Below are positions 24,031-32,603 of a stretch of 64,000 nucleotides of DNA, piece by piece. Made by a program: the position numbers and the translations under genes. This DNA is from Noviherbaspirillum sedimenti (lineage in GTDB: Bacteria; Pseudomonadota; Gammaproteobacteria; Burkholderiales; Burkholderiaceae_D), in contig NZ_QYUQ01000002.1 in assembly GCF_003590835.1 (NCBI RefSeq), forward strand, positions 1,116,001 to 1,180,000, written 5' to 3'. Positions within the stretch are counted from its first letter, which is position 1. Each line of letters begins with the position of its first letter. A model generated the notes under the pieces. The model was not told the DNA's origin and did no database searches. It saw only the letters and a list, made by a program, of their open reading frames with translations.

Positions 24031-25184
24031 GGTCTGGCAATCTCCTCTATCGCCTGCAGAAACACCGGTTCAATCCGTTGCCAGATGTAGCGCTCGCCGC
24101 TCGCGCGCGCCTGCCGCTTGAGTTGAGGTAGCTCACCGCGCCGCTGCCACATCATGCCAATCACCGTTGCCAGGCTTTTGCTGTCATAGCGAAAGATGAA
24201 ACCATTGCGGCCATTCGCCACATAGTCAGTATGGGTACGGATGTCGCTGGCCAGTACCGGCAGCCCTGCCACCAGATACTCGAACAGCTTGGTGGGCGGA
24301 TTGAAGCGCCACCATGGCTGGTCTTCCCAGAGGCAAAGTCCGACATCGGCCTGTTGCAGGCACGCAGGGATTTCCGTACCGGAAATGCGACCGCGCACGC
24401 GCACTGCTTCGGCAATGCCAATCCGCCGGGCATACTCGCGACAGTGGGCCTGTTCGGTGTCATTGGCACCCACCAGCGTCAGTCGCGCAATGCAGCCATC
24501 ACGATTGGCGATGGCAATCGCTTCCAGCATGATGTCGCGTCCGCGCGCCTTGCAGACCGAACCGACATAGACCAGCTCCAGCGGCGTGCCGCTTGCAGCG
24601 GCGACGCTATGCAAGGCGGCCGAATCGAAAGCAGCATCCACCCCCATGTAAATCAGGCGCACACGCTGCGGGGCGCAGCCATGCACGAGCAAGTCGTCCC
24701 GGTGCGCTTCGCCGATCGGCATGACGACACTGGCCTTGCGCGCTCCCTGGAATATGAGCCAGCGCGCAAGAAAGCGCAGCCCGCGTTTGACCGGCGCAGC
24801 AGCATCGGGGGCGGCGGCAAAATGGCTCGGATGCTCATTCCAGTACAACGCGGTGGCGACGCCATGCGCCAGCAAGGCGACCGGTGCCACCAACGAATGC
24901 AGCAATACGGCGCAATGGGGACGCCGCGCGCGCAACAGCTTGCCGCATTCCCAGATATAACGCAGCCAGCCTGCGCGCCCTTCCCCGCCTGCCAGGATGA
25001 TGTACTGGAGATTCGGAATGGCGAGCTCCGCCTGTTCCAGCGGAAAATCGCTCACCAGGGTTACCCGGTAATGCCGTGCAAGCGCCTTGATACGGTAGGA
25101 AAAATCCAGAAACCCCGGCTGTTCCCTGGCAAAGCGGGTAATCACGATACACTCGCGCGTAGCGGCGTGGCTGGCATGGCTCAT
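24027..25184 (-). CDS. Glycosyltransferase, paralogue of the upstream gene
   Basis: A 385-residue GT-B protein. Motifs such as PGFLDFSYRIKALARHYRVT, ALYWNEHPSHFAA and WWRFNPPTKLFEYLVAGLPV are shared almost word for word with the adjacent upstream gene (25181-26398), so the pair arose by tandem duplication. Start and stop overlap neighbouring genes by ATGA. It probably transfers a sugar related to that of its twin. The donor is unknown. Confidence 0.82.
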   Translation of the reverse strand: MSHASHAATRECIVITRFAREQPGFLDFSYRIKALARHYRVTLVSDFPLEQAELAIPNLQYIILAGGEGRAGWLRYIWECGKLLRARRPHCAVLLHSLVAPVALLAHGVATALYWNEHPSHFAAAPDAAAPVKRGLRFLARWLIFQGARKASVVMPIGEAHRDDLLVHGCAPQRVRLIYMGVDAAFDSAALHSVAAASGTPLELVYVGSVCKARGRDIMLEAIAIANRDGCIARLTLVGANDTEQAHCREYARRIGIAEAVRVRGRISGTEIPACLQQADVGLCLWEDQPWWRFNPPTKLFEYLVAGLPVLASDIRTHTDYVANGRNGFIFRYDSKSLATVIGMMWQRRGELPQLKRQARASGERYIWQRIEPVFLQAIEEIARP

Positions 25185-26398
25185 CGCGCTTCCTTGGACA
25201 GCTTGTCGACTGCCGCGGCTTTTTTTATCGCCTGACTGGGTTGCGCCGAAAGTGGCCCGGATGAGCGGGCAATTGTCTTGATCGCTTGCAGGAATTCCGG
25301 CTCGATCCGGTCCCAGAGATATTGCTCGCCGGATCGGCGCGCATTGCGCTTCAAATAGGGCAAGTCCGCACGGCGTTGCCAGAGCAGCCCGATGGCGTCA
25401 GCCAGGCTGCGACTGTCATACTGGCAGATCATGCCGTTGTACCAGTTCGTGACGTACTGCGTGTGGGTACGGATGTCGCTGGCCAGCACCGGCACCCCCG
25501 CCACCAGGTATTCGAACAGTTTGGTGGGCGGATTGAAGCGCCACCACGGCAGGTCTTCCATAAAGCACAAGCCGGCATCGGCGTTTTCCAGGATTCCGGG
25601 AATTTCACGGCCCGGGATACGTCCACCGACCCGCACCGCATCGGCGATGCCGAAGCGTATGGCGTAGCCAGTGCAATAAGCGATTTGCTCTTCGCAGGCG
25701 CCGACGATGGTCAGGCGGGCGATTGGCCGCTCGAGGTTGGCAAGAACGATCGCTTCAAGCATCACATCCCTGCCGCGCAAATGATTGACGGTACCGTTGT
25801 AGACCAGTTCCAGCGGCGCGTCGGTCCGCCTGCTGGCTTGCTCATCCCGGCGCCGCACGAAACTGGCGTCGACGCCCATGTACAGGAGGCGAACGCGTCC
25901 CGGCCGGCAGCCCAGGCGCAGTAGCTCCTCATGATGCGCTTCGCCGATCGGCATCACTAGATCCGCCATTTTGGCGGCTTGAAGAAAAAACACCTGCAAG
26001 GCCAGATGCCGGGCCACGCGCTTCCACCACGGATGTCCCGGCGGCGATGCAGTGAAGCGGCTCGGATGTTCGTTCCAGTAGAGCGCGGTCGGAGTCTTTC
26101 CTGTCAACAGCACCAATGGCGTCAGGATGGAATGCAGCAGCACCGCGCAAGCTGGCTTGCGGGCACGCACCAGACGGGCACACGCAAGCATATAGCCGAT
26201 CCATCCGGCCCTGCCGTCGCCATACGGCAGCACGCATGACTCGACACCGGCGTACGCCAGTTCGGGCTGGGTCAATGGATAGGGACTGACCAGCGTCGTC
26301 CGGTAAGCTTTGGCCAGCGCCCGTACCCGGTAAGCGAAATCGAGAAAGCCTGGCTGATCCCGCGCCAGCCAGGTAATGACAATGCATTCATCCTTCAC
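25181..26398 (-). CDS. Glycosyltransferase, paralogue of the downstream gene
   Basis: A 405-residue GT-B protein, twin of 24027-25184: PGFLDFAYRVRALAKAYRTT, ALYWNEHPSRFTA and WWRFNPPTKLFEYLVAGVPV. It is 20 residues longer, with a C-terminal basic/Ala tail. It overlaps the flippase gene upstream and its twin downstream by ATGA. It probably adds an adjacent, similar residue in the repeat unit. Confidence 0.82.
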   Translation of the reverse strand: MKDECIVITWLARDQPGFLDFAYRVRALAKAYRTTLVSPYPLTQPELAYAGVESCVLPYGDGRAGWIGYMLACARLVRARKPACAVLLHSILTPLVLLTGKTPTALYWNEHPSRFTASPPGHPWWKRVARHLALQVFFLQAAKMADLVMPIGEAHHEELLRLGCRPGRVRLLYMGVDASFVRRRDEQASRRTDAPLELVYNGTVNHLRGRDVMLEAIVLANLERPIARLTIVGACEEQIAYCTGYAIRFGIADAVRVGGRIPGREIPGILENADAGLCFMEDLPWWRFNPPTKLFEYLVAGVPVLASDIRTHTQYVTNWYNGMICQYDSRSLADAIGLLWQRRADLPYLKRNARRSGEQYLWDRIEPEFLQAIKTIARSSGPLSAQPSQAIKKAAAVDKLSKEAR

Positions 26399-28023
26399 GG
26401 CTTGCCTCCCGCCGGCGAATCCGTGCCACCGGCGAATGCCCCCGCTGGCCCTTGCTTGCGTTTCAGCATGTCACGCACGGTCTGGAATTCGCGCGGATCG
26501 GCGAGACGCAACAGCGTGGCCCCCAAGCCGAAAAGCGCCAATGCCACCACGCCAGCCAGCAAGACCTGCCCCAGCGGTGATGCAACTTGCGCACTGGCGA
26601 ACATGGCACCCAGCCATGCGCCCAGGGTTGCCAACAGTAATTTTCCGTGAAAACCCCATTGCAGGTCATAATGCCAGCCATGTTTGCCGAGCAAGCCAAC
26701 CGCCACCAGATTGTTCACCAGTTCATAGGCCAGCGGTGCCGCAACCAGCCAGGCATACTGCCCGCTGGCGAGGGCCACGCCGATTGCCAGTGCCATTGCA
26801 GCCAGTGCCAGGCAGCCCGAGATCGTCAAAATCCCGCTTTTACCAACGGCATTGATCATGATTTGCATGATGGTGGCGTGGCCACCCAAGGCGAGTTGCA
26901 GGATCAGCAGCGGCAGTATCCAGGCATGCTCGGTATATTTTCCTGCAGTCAGAACATGCGTCAATGGCTGCGCGATGGCGGCAATCCATGCCAGGCCGGG
27001 CATTAGCAGGAGCAGGTTGCATTTATAAAGCAGCCGGCTGTGGTGGCTCAGACGGCCGAAATCGCCGTCACGGACAAAACCCGCGATGAGCACCGGCTCG
27101 GCCAGATTGAGCATGAATTGCAGCGGCAGGTATTGCTTGAACCGCTCAAGCAAATGAATGTAAAAGCCATACACGGCGACAAAAGGCGCCGTCAGGAAAA
27201 CCGCGGCAAGGATGATCATCGAGGTGTTTTGCGGCAGCGCGGCCAGTAGATTGTAGCCATAGTTGTCGCGCGCCAGCTTGCGTACCTGCGCCCATGGCGG
27301 CCATGGCGTGGCATTGCCGGGGGCCGCTATCGTCCCGCTGCCCTGGCTTGCCATGTAGCGATGAATGGCCCACGCCAGAATCAGGGCGCCGATACCATCA
27401 GGCAGCGCCATCAGCCACAAGGCCTGTTCCAGCGTGATGCCGGCATGGCCGGCGAGGAGTGCCAGAATCAGGAGCAGGCGACCGCCCCATTGCACCACCA
27501 GCACCCGCGTCAGGATTTTTTGCTGCACCAGCGCCTGCATCACTGCGGAAAACAACTGGAACGTCGCGCTGCTCAGCAAGACAAAGGCCAGCGCCAGCGG
27601 AAAATCCGGCGCCAGTGCCAGCCCGGCAACGCGCCCTGCGAGCACGGGCCACGACAGCCACAACGCGCCAATCAGCAAGACCATCACTGCAAGGCGTGCG
27701 GCGCAGGCAATCCAGATGAAGCGCGCCAGCAAGGGCCCAGGATGATGCATCACGCCTTCGGGAATGAAGCGGACCAGCGCCCGTTCCAACCCCAGTCCGG
27801 CCAGCATGCCAGCCAGGCCGCAGAATCCCAGAATCGCAGTGTAACCAGCATAAGCCGGCATCTCCATGTGCCGTACCAGCAGGATCACCGTAACAAATCC
27901 TGCGGCAGCCGACATGCCGCGCCCCAGCAGGTAATGTGTCACGCCGCGGCGCACGTTTTCCCGCGAATACGGCGAGGTATTCATTGTATCGATGCCAGCG
28001 ATGTCCGGGGCCGGGCTTTTCAT
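26395..28023 (-). CDS. Wzx-like flippase (polysaccharide biosynthesis/MOP superfamily)
   Basis: A 542-residue integral membrane protein with about twelve to fourteen hydrophobic helices and a polar C-terminal tail (about 515-542). The opening RENVRRGVTHYLLGRGMSAA followed by long helices is typical of MOP-superfamily flippases that move undecaprenyl-linked repeat units to the periplasm. The start may be internal (MNTSPYSR, 27984), since the first 13 residues are not family-like. It lies between epsG and the glycosyltransferases in the leftward operon. Confidence 0.8.
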   Translation of the reverse strand: MKSPAPDIAGIDTMNTSPYSRENVRRGVTHYLLGRGMSAAAGFVTVILLVRHMEMPAYAGYTAILGFCGLAGMLAGLGLERALVRFIPEGVMHHPGPLLARFIWIACAARLAVMVLLIGALWLSWPVLAGRVAGLALAPDFPLALAFVLLSSATFQLFSAVMQALVQQKILTRVLVVQWGGRLLLILALLAGHAGITLEQALWLMALPDGIGALILAWAIHRYMASQGSGTIAAPGNATPWPPWAQVRKLARDNYGYNLLAALPQNTSMIILAAVFLTAPFVAVYGFYIHLLERFKQYLPLQFMLNLAEPVLIAGFVRDGDFGRLSHHSRLLYKCNLLLLMPGLAWIAAIAQPLTHVLTAGKYTEHAWILPLLILQLALGGHATIMQIMINAVGKSGILTISGCLALAAMALAIGVALASGQYAWLVAAPLAYELVNNLVAVGLLGKHGWHYDLQWGFHGKLLLATLGAWLGAMFASAQVASPLGQVLLAGVVALALFGLGATLLRLADPREFQTVRDMLKRKQGPAGAFAGGTDSPAGGKP

Positions 28024-28098
28024 GGCATGAAGGGGCCACGGACGAAATTACCCGGCACCGCAGCTTGTCGCGCAGTTTTCATGATCATGTGCAGTGCG

Positions 28099-28974
28099 CT
28101 AGAAGTCGAGCAGCACCGACCCGACGACTTCGACGCCGTTACGCTTCAACTTTTCGCGCACGGTGCCGAGGTCCGCCAGATAGGTCCCGTCCTTGCGTGC
28201 GACCAGCAGTACGCCGCCGACGCTGGCAGCAATCGCCAGTGCGTCGGCACCAATGGAAAGCGCCGGCACATCGATCAGGATGGTCTTGAAATGCCGCCGC
28301 AAATTTTCCTGCAATTCAAGGAAACTGGGCCGGAACAACAATTCCTGCGGATTGGGCGGGATGGTTCCGGCGGGCAGGATGGACAAGTCTTCAAAATGTT
28401 CCACCCGACAGATCGCGTGCATGCCGCAACGCCCCGCCAAAATTTCCGACAGGCCTTGCCTGCCCTTGATGCGGAAAATCTCGTGCTGCCGCGGATCACG
28501 CATATTGGCATCGACGATCAGCGTCGGCTCACCCAGCTGCGCGAACACCACGCCCAGATTGGCAGTAAACATGCTGGCCCCTTCATCCTGGCCGATGCTG
28601 ACGATGACCAGGGCGTTGCGGCCGTTGGCGAACCAGCGCTGCACCAGCTGGCCGCGCACCCCGCGCAACATTTCCGCTTCATCGCTGAACGGCTCATAAG
28701 CGGCGATCAGGTCCTGCGAATAATCGCCCTGTCCCGGATGCAGGTAAGGAAAACCGAACTGGTTCGCCAATACCTGGCTGACGTCGGCTTCCGTAATCAA
28801 TCCCAGCGATTGGGCGGCCTCGCCGAAGCGCATGCCTTGTTCGCGCTGCAGGCGCAAGATGCGCTCGGTATCGGTCGCGGTTATTTTCCCCTGGTCGAGC
28901 AGGATACGTCCCATCGTCGAATCCTGATTGATGGACACCGGCAGGGTCGCCATTGGAGGAACTCGCTGATTCAT
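28099..28974 (-). CDS. epsG: EpsG-like chain-length determinant ATPase/tyrosine kinase homologue
   Basis: A 291-residue cytoplasmic partner of EpsF. Residues 21-78 form an MshEN/GspE-N-like domain (MGRILLDQGKITATDTERIL), then a MinD/BY-kinase ATPase domain (about 118-291). The P-loop position reads IGQDEGASMF (127-136): the Lys, or the Arg I recall from EpsG proteins, is Ala133, so nucleotide binding may be weakened. Walker A' LIVDANMRDP (152-161) and Walker B TILIDVPA (231-238) are present. The protein ends without a Tyr cluster. ATG 28974 is preferred to 29061, which lies inside epsF. It is predicted to control EPS chain length with EpsF. Confidence 0.82.
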   Translation of the reverse strand: MNQRVPPMATLPVSINQDSTMGRILLDQGKITATDTERILRLQREQGMRFGEAAQSLGLITEADVSQVLANQFGFPYLHPGQGDYSQDLIAAYEPFSDEAEMLRGVRGQLVQRWFANGRNALVIVSIGQDEGASMFTANLGVVFAQLGEPTLIVDANMRDPRQHEIFRIKGRQGLSEILAGRCGMHAICRVEHFEDLSILPAGTIPPNPQELLFRPSFLELQENLRRHFKTILIDVPALSIGADALAIAASVGGVLLVARKDGTYLADLGTVREKLKRNGVEVVGSVLLDF

Positions 28975-28988
28975 TTTGCTCGCCTTTC

Positions 28989-30395
28989 TTAATTCGCCAG
29001 CGCGGGACGCTGCATGCCCAGACGAGGCGTGCTGAATCGGTCGTGACCGCGCCGGCTCCAATCGATTACACCAAGCACCGGCGCATCGAGCACATCGACC
29101 AGGTCATTGACCGTGCGCACGCGCCGGTCCGCCATTTCTGCCAGCACGCCGATGGCGACCCCCAGCGCCGTTCCCAGCAGCGCCGCCAGCAGGGTATTGA
29201 GTAATACTTTCGGGCCAGCCGGCGAGGTCGGCGGCACGGCCACGTTCAATACTGCAACATCAGTCTGGTTGGCTTGCCCTTCGATGCTGGTCTGGGTGAA
29301 GCGCTGGGTAGTCGTATCGTAGGCGCGCTGGGCATTTTCCACTTCGCGCGCCAGCATGGTGATTTCATCCCGCGCGCGGTTCAATTCAAGGACTTTGGTT
29401 TTTTGCTGGTCAAATGCCGTGCGCAATTCGGCTTCGCGCTGCTGCAGGATGCGCGCATTGTTGGCAACGCTTTGGGAAATCGCCGCGGTCTGGGCATTCA
29501 GTTCGGAACGCAACTTCCCCACTTCTGCCTGGGATGCAAGATATTGTGGATGATTACGCCCGAGGTTTTGCGTGGATTGCGAAAATCTTGCCTCGGCGCG
29601 TGCCAGCTCGGCCTTCAAGGTTTGTATCAGCGAGTTGCTGACCACATCGGGCGAATTGCCGGCGCTGCCCAGTGCGCCGCTGCGGCGGGATGTCGCTTCC
29701 AGCATCTGCGCCTGGGCCAGGACCAGTTGGCTCGACAAGTCGTTCAGGCGGTTGGTTTCCACATCCAGGCGCGTATCGGCATTGACGATCCCCTTTTCCT
29801 GCTGGTATTTCGAGAGCCGGTTTTGCGCTTCCTCCAGGTTTTGCCGCAACAGCTTGGCCTGGTCATTGAAGAAGCCGGAAACCTTTTTCAAAGGTTCCGC
29901 CTTCAGCTGCACACCGGTTTTCTGGTAGGCGCTGGCAAAGGCGTTGGCGACCGAAGCAGCAAATCTGGGATCGGCTCCCTTGAAAGTGATGTCGATCACG
30001 CTGCTTTCACGGGATGGCAACACTTCCAGGTTTTTCAGCAACAAGCCGGCCAGCCAGTCCCGGATCGAGCCCCGCCCCTGCATCGCATCCTGGAATTGCT
30101 CCCTGACTTCCGCCCCCTGATCCAGCTTGAGTTCATCGACCACCTTCAATGCGACGTTTTTGCTGGCGATGATATCTACCTGCGTCGCCATGTATCCAGG
30201 CAGCAGCTGCGCCGGCAAGGACGCACCGTTAACAGGATCGACGCCACGGTAATTGAGTACCAGGGAGGTAGTGCTTTTATATACTTTGGACTGTAGCAGA
30301 CTGACGGTAAAAGCCGTCAGCACCGTCACGATCAGCGTCAAAAGAATGATTTTGCGGCGACCACGGAGGATCTGCAGGAACTGGTAGAAATTCAT
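28989..30395 (-). CDS. epsF: EpsF chain-length determinant (Wzz/PCP) protein
   Basis: A 468-residue polysaccharide co-polymerase: N-terminal cytoplasmic segment MNFYQFLQILRGRRKI, first transmembrane helix (about 16-37), a long periplasmic domain with coiled-coil stretches (about 180-370: AKLLRQNLEEAQNRLSKYQQ), a second transmembrane helix (about 400-420) preceded by the Pro-rich VPPTSPAGPK, and a short cytoplasmic tail. It pairs with EpsG, encoded 14 bp downstream. The in-frame ATG 30410 would add five residues; ATG 30395 gives the standard N-terminus. Confidence 0.87.
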   Translation of the reverse strand: MNFYQFLQILRGRRKIILLTLIVTVLTAFTVSLLQSKVYKSTTSLVLNYRGVDPVNGASLPAQLLPGYMATQVDIIASKNVALKVVDELKLDQGAEVREQFQDAMQGRGSIRDWLAGLLLKNLEVLPSRESSVIDITFKGADPRFAASVANAFASAYQKTGVQLKAEPLKKVSGFFNDQAKLLRQNLEEAQNRLSKYQQEKGIVNADTRLDVETNRLNDLSSQLVLAQAQMLEATSRRSGALGSAGNSPDVVSNSLIQTLKAELARAEARFSQSTQNLGRNHPQYLASQAEVGKLRSELNAQTAAISQSVANNARILQQREAELRTAFDQQKTKVLELNRARDEITMLAREVENAQRAYDTTTQRFTQTSIEGQANQTDVAVLNVAVPPTSPAGPKVLLNTLLAALLGTALGVAIGVLAEMADRRVRTVNDLVDVLDAPVLGVIDWSRRGHDRFSTPRLGMQRPALAN

Positions 30396-30456
30396 CGATG
30401 CACTCGTCAAGGTTTTGCGGATGTTTCAGAATTTCCGGGAGTTCAGCCGCCTGCCA

Positions 30457-31245
30457 TCAAAACAGGCTTTCCCGTACATAAACGACATCGTCCATTTGCA
30501 CGATATCCTCGTGTCTTGCCGTGATCTCGCGCAAGGTGCCATCGGCGTCACGGCGTTTCAGGCGCACGCCGCGATCGGTGCCGCGCGGACTCAGGCCGCC
30601 GCCCACCGACAGTGCCTGGATGACGGTCATGTTGCGCTCGAGCTTGTAAGTGCCGGGATGCTGGACTTCGCCATAGATATAGAAGCGCGGTGCACGCTCG
30701 ACAAAAATGACATCATTGGTCTTGAGCTGCAGATTTTTCTGCATGTCGCCGTTCTTGACCATATCCTGGATGTCGAGGTTTTCCTTGATGGCCTTGCCAT
30801 TGCGGGTGCGCACCAGGGTGATCGTATCGCCGGCGTCGGGCGTCGTCCCGCCCGCCAATGCCAGGATTTCCGTCAGACTGCGCCTGCCATCGACCGGATA
30901 GCGTCCCGGCCGCGCCACCTGCCCCAGTACAGAGACTTGCTGGCTCTGGTTCTGGGCGATGGCGATATTGACTTGCGGGTTGCGCAGATAGCCGCCGCGT
31001 TCAAGCATCCCGGAAATTTTCTTCTCTGCCGCCGCCGGCGACAGTCCACTCACCTTCACTTCGCCGATCAGGGGATAGGAAATGTTGCCGGATTCCGAAA
31101 CCCGGGTTTCCAAAGAAAGATCCGGATGTCCATATACACTGATCCGCAACGTATCGCCTGAACCGAGCTCGATATCGGCGGCCCCTGCCGAACTGACGAT
31201 TAGCGAGATAAGTAAGGCCAATATCCATTTGAAATAGCTTTTCAT
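30457..31245 (-). CDS. epsE: EpsE polysaccharide export protein (Wza-like)
   Basis: A 262-residue outer-membrane/periplasmic export protein: signal peptide (1-22, ending SSAGAAD), the Poly_export domain beginning IELGSGDTLRISVYGHPDLS, then two SLBB-type beta-grasp repeats (VSVLGQVARPGRYPVDGRRS and FYIYGEVQHPGTYKLERNMT). No lipid-attachment Cys is seen, unlike classical Wza. ATG 31245 is chosen because it starts the signal peptide and has GGGGAA upstream; the longer frame to 31704 runs through epsD. It works with EpsF and EpsL to take the polymer out. Confidence 0.88.
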   Translation of the reverse strand: MKSYFKWILALLISLIVSSAGAADIELGSGDTLRISVYGHPDLSLETRVSESGNISYPLIGEVKVSGLSPAAAEKKISGMLERGGYLRNPQVNIAIAQNQSQQVSVLGQVARPGRYPVDGRRSLTEILALAGGTTPDAGDTITLVRTRNGKAIKENLDIQDMVKNGDMQKNLQLKTNDVIFVERAPRFYIYGEVQHPGTYKLERNMTVIQALSVGGGLSPRGTDRGVRLKRRDADGTLREITARHEDIVQMDDVVYVRESLF

Positions 31246-31307
31246 TTTGAATTCCCCATGCTGGTTCAAAATCAAGGCTGTGGCCGATACACGGCACCGG
31301 CCGCACC

Positions 31308-32249
31308 TCACTGCGCCGCGTGCTGTTGCACCCCGGACTGACTGACAAACTTTTCTGTGTCGGCAAGCGTCGCGCTGCCCTGCATTCGCGCGAGCGGTGC
31401 GCCTGCACCGTTCGCATATTCGACTCGCGCGCTGAGCCGCAGCCGCGACAATTCTGCCTGGCCAAGTTCGCGCGCCTTTTGACTTTGCAAGATGCGCTCG
31501 ATTTGCGGCGTCGCGGTCGCGAGCGTCACCGGGCTGGGCTCGATCGCCATAATGGCGAACAGCGATGCGCTGTCGCCTTCCCTGACTACCGCCATCTGCC
31601 CGGCTTGCATGTCCTGCATCCTGGCCAGCAGGGCCGCCGGCATGTCGGCGGAACTGCGTGTTTGCCGTGCTTGCGTATAGAGTACCCGCCGGCCATCCAG
31701 CCATGCGGCAATATCTTCCAGCGTTCGGGCCTGATCCAGTACGCTCTGCAATTCGCCGGTGAGCTGCGTGGATGGCAAGGCCATTTCTTTCAGGTGAAAC
31801 AGTGTGCGTTTTGCAAATTGCTCCGGGTGCCTGTGGAAATAGGCGGCGATTTCATCGCGCGACGGTGCCGGGACATACGCAAGCCTGCTCTGGAGATATG
31901 CCTCGGCCAGGATTTGCGCTTTGGCGCTTTCGATCGCTGACATGACGTGTGGATCGCGGTCGATGCTGTGACGTTGGGCTTCGGCCTGCAACAACTGGCG
32001 ATCAATTAATTTCTGCAATACCTGCGTGCGGCCGGCATCGGTCGGCCCGGTGCTGGTGCGCAGAAGTTCATTGCCGAACTGGTATTCGGTGATTGCCTTG
32101 CCGTTTACCCTTGCCACAGCTGCGCCGGGCAAATCGAATTTCCCGCAAGCACCCAAGGCAGACGAAAACACCACCAGAAACGCCAAGGACAAGCCACGCC
32201 ATCGCCAGGAAGATCCGGGCCCTGTCATTGAAAAGAGACTGAAGCGCAA
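31308..32249 (-). CDS. epsD: EpsD-family peptidyl-prolyl isomerase lipoprotein
   Basis: A 313-residue predicted lipoprotein with a SurA-N-like region (VARVNGKAITEYQFGNELLR) and a parvulin-like C-terminal part. The lipobox is LGAC near residue 35. EpsD proteins accompany epsE/epsF/epsL and probably help fold outer-membrane export components. The parvulin catalytic core is poorly conserved, so isomerase activity is doubtful. It is preceded by a 354-bp gap from epsL, so it may have its own promoter. Confidence 0.8.
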   Translation of the reverse strand: MRFSLFSMTGPGSSWRWRGLSLAFLVVFSSALGACGKFDLPGAAVARVNGKAITEYQFGNELLRTSTGPTDAGRTQVLQKLIDRQLLQAEAQRHSIDRDPHVMSAIESAKAQILAEAYLQSRLAYVPAPSRDEIAAYFHRHPEQFAKRTLFHLKEMALPSTQLTGELQSVLDQARTLEDIAAWLDGRRVLYTQARQTRSSADMPAALLARMQDMQAGQMAVVREGDSASLFAIMAIEPSPVTLATATPQIERILQSQKARELGQAELSRLRLSARVEYANGAGAPLARMQGSATLADTEKFVSQSGVQQHAAQ

Positions 32250-32603
32250 GAATCAACTCCCTCAAGCAGATGAAAAACATCGAATTTTCAAAGGCCTGAA
32301 CGCTCGATCGCGCCTGCGCCTCTAAAAAATTTGCATGGACTCAATTTAGCATTGGCCTTTGCAAGAGCTTTGTTTTAGCGCAGGGGATGGTTCACAAATG
32401 GAACAGCCGCCAGCATGGGCTGCGGATTTGTATCAAAAATGTGAAATCCGGCCATTCCGCTAGCGATTGCTGAGCGCGGGACAGCCAAAGAAAGAGGGGG
32501 GAAATGACGGAAATCCCGCGAAGCGCTTTGCGGGCGAACCCGGGCGGAACGCGCGCGCTCCGCCTGTATTTACCCCTTTGTCTGGAGGGATTTCCGGTAT
32601 ATC
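32250..32603. other. epsL-epsD intergenic region with two stem-loops
   Basis: No gene seen. Close to the epsL stop lie two GC-rich hairpins: CCCGC-G-AAGCGCTT-T-GCGGG (32515-32534) and GGCGGA / TCCGCC with a 10-base loop (32543-32564). They lack a clear U-tract and may attenuate or process the epsL message. The rest probably contains the epsD promoter. Confidence 0.5.

Noticed and set aside
27361..28992. Plus-strand ORF of 543 codons
   Set aside because: Antisense to the flippase and epsG; no domain.
32515..32564. Two hairpins after epsL called as a Rho-independent terminator
   Set aside because: GC-rich stems are present but there is no clear U-tract, so only a possible attenuator is noted in the intergenic entry.
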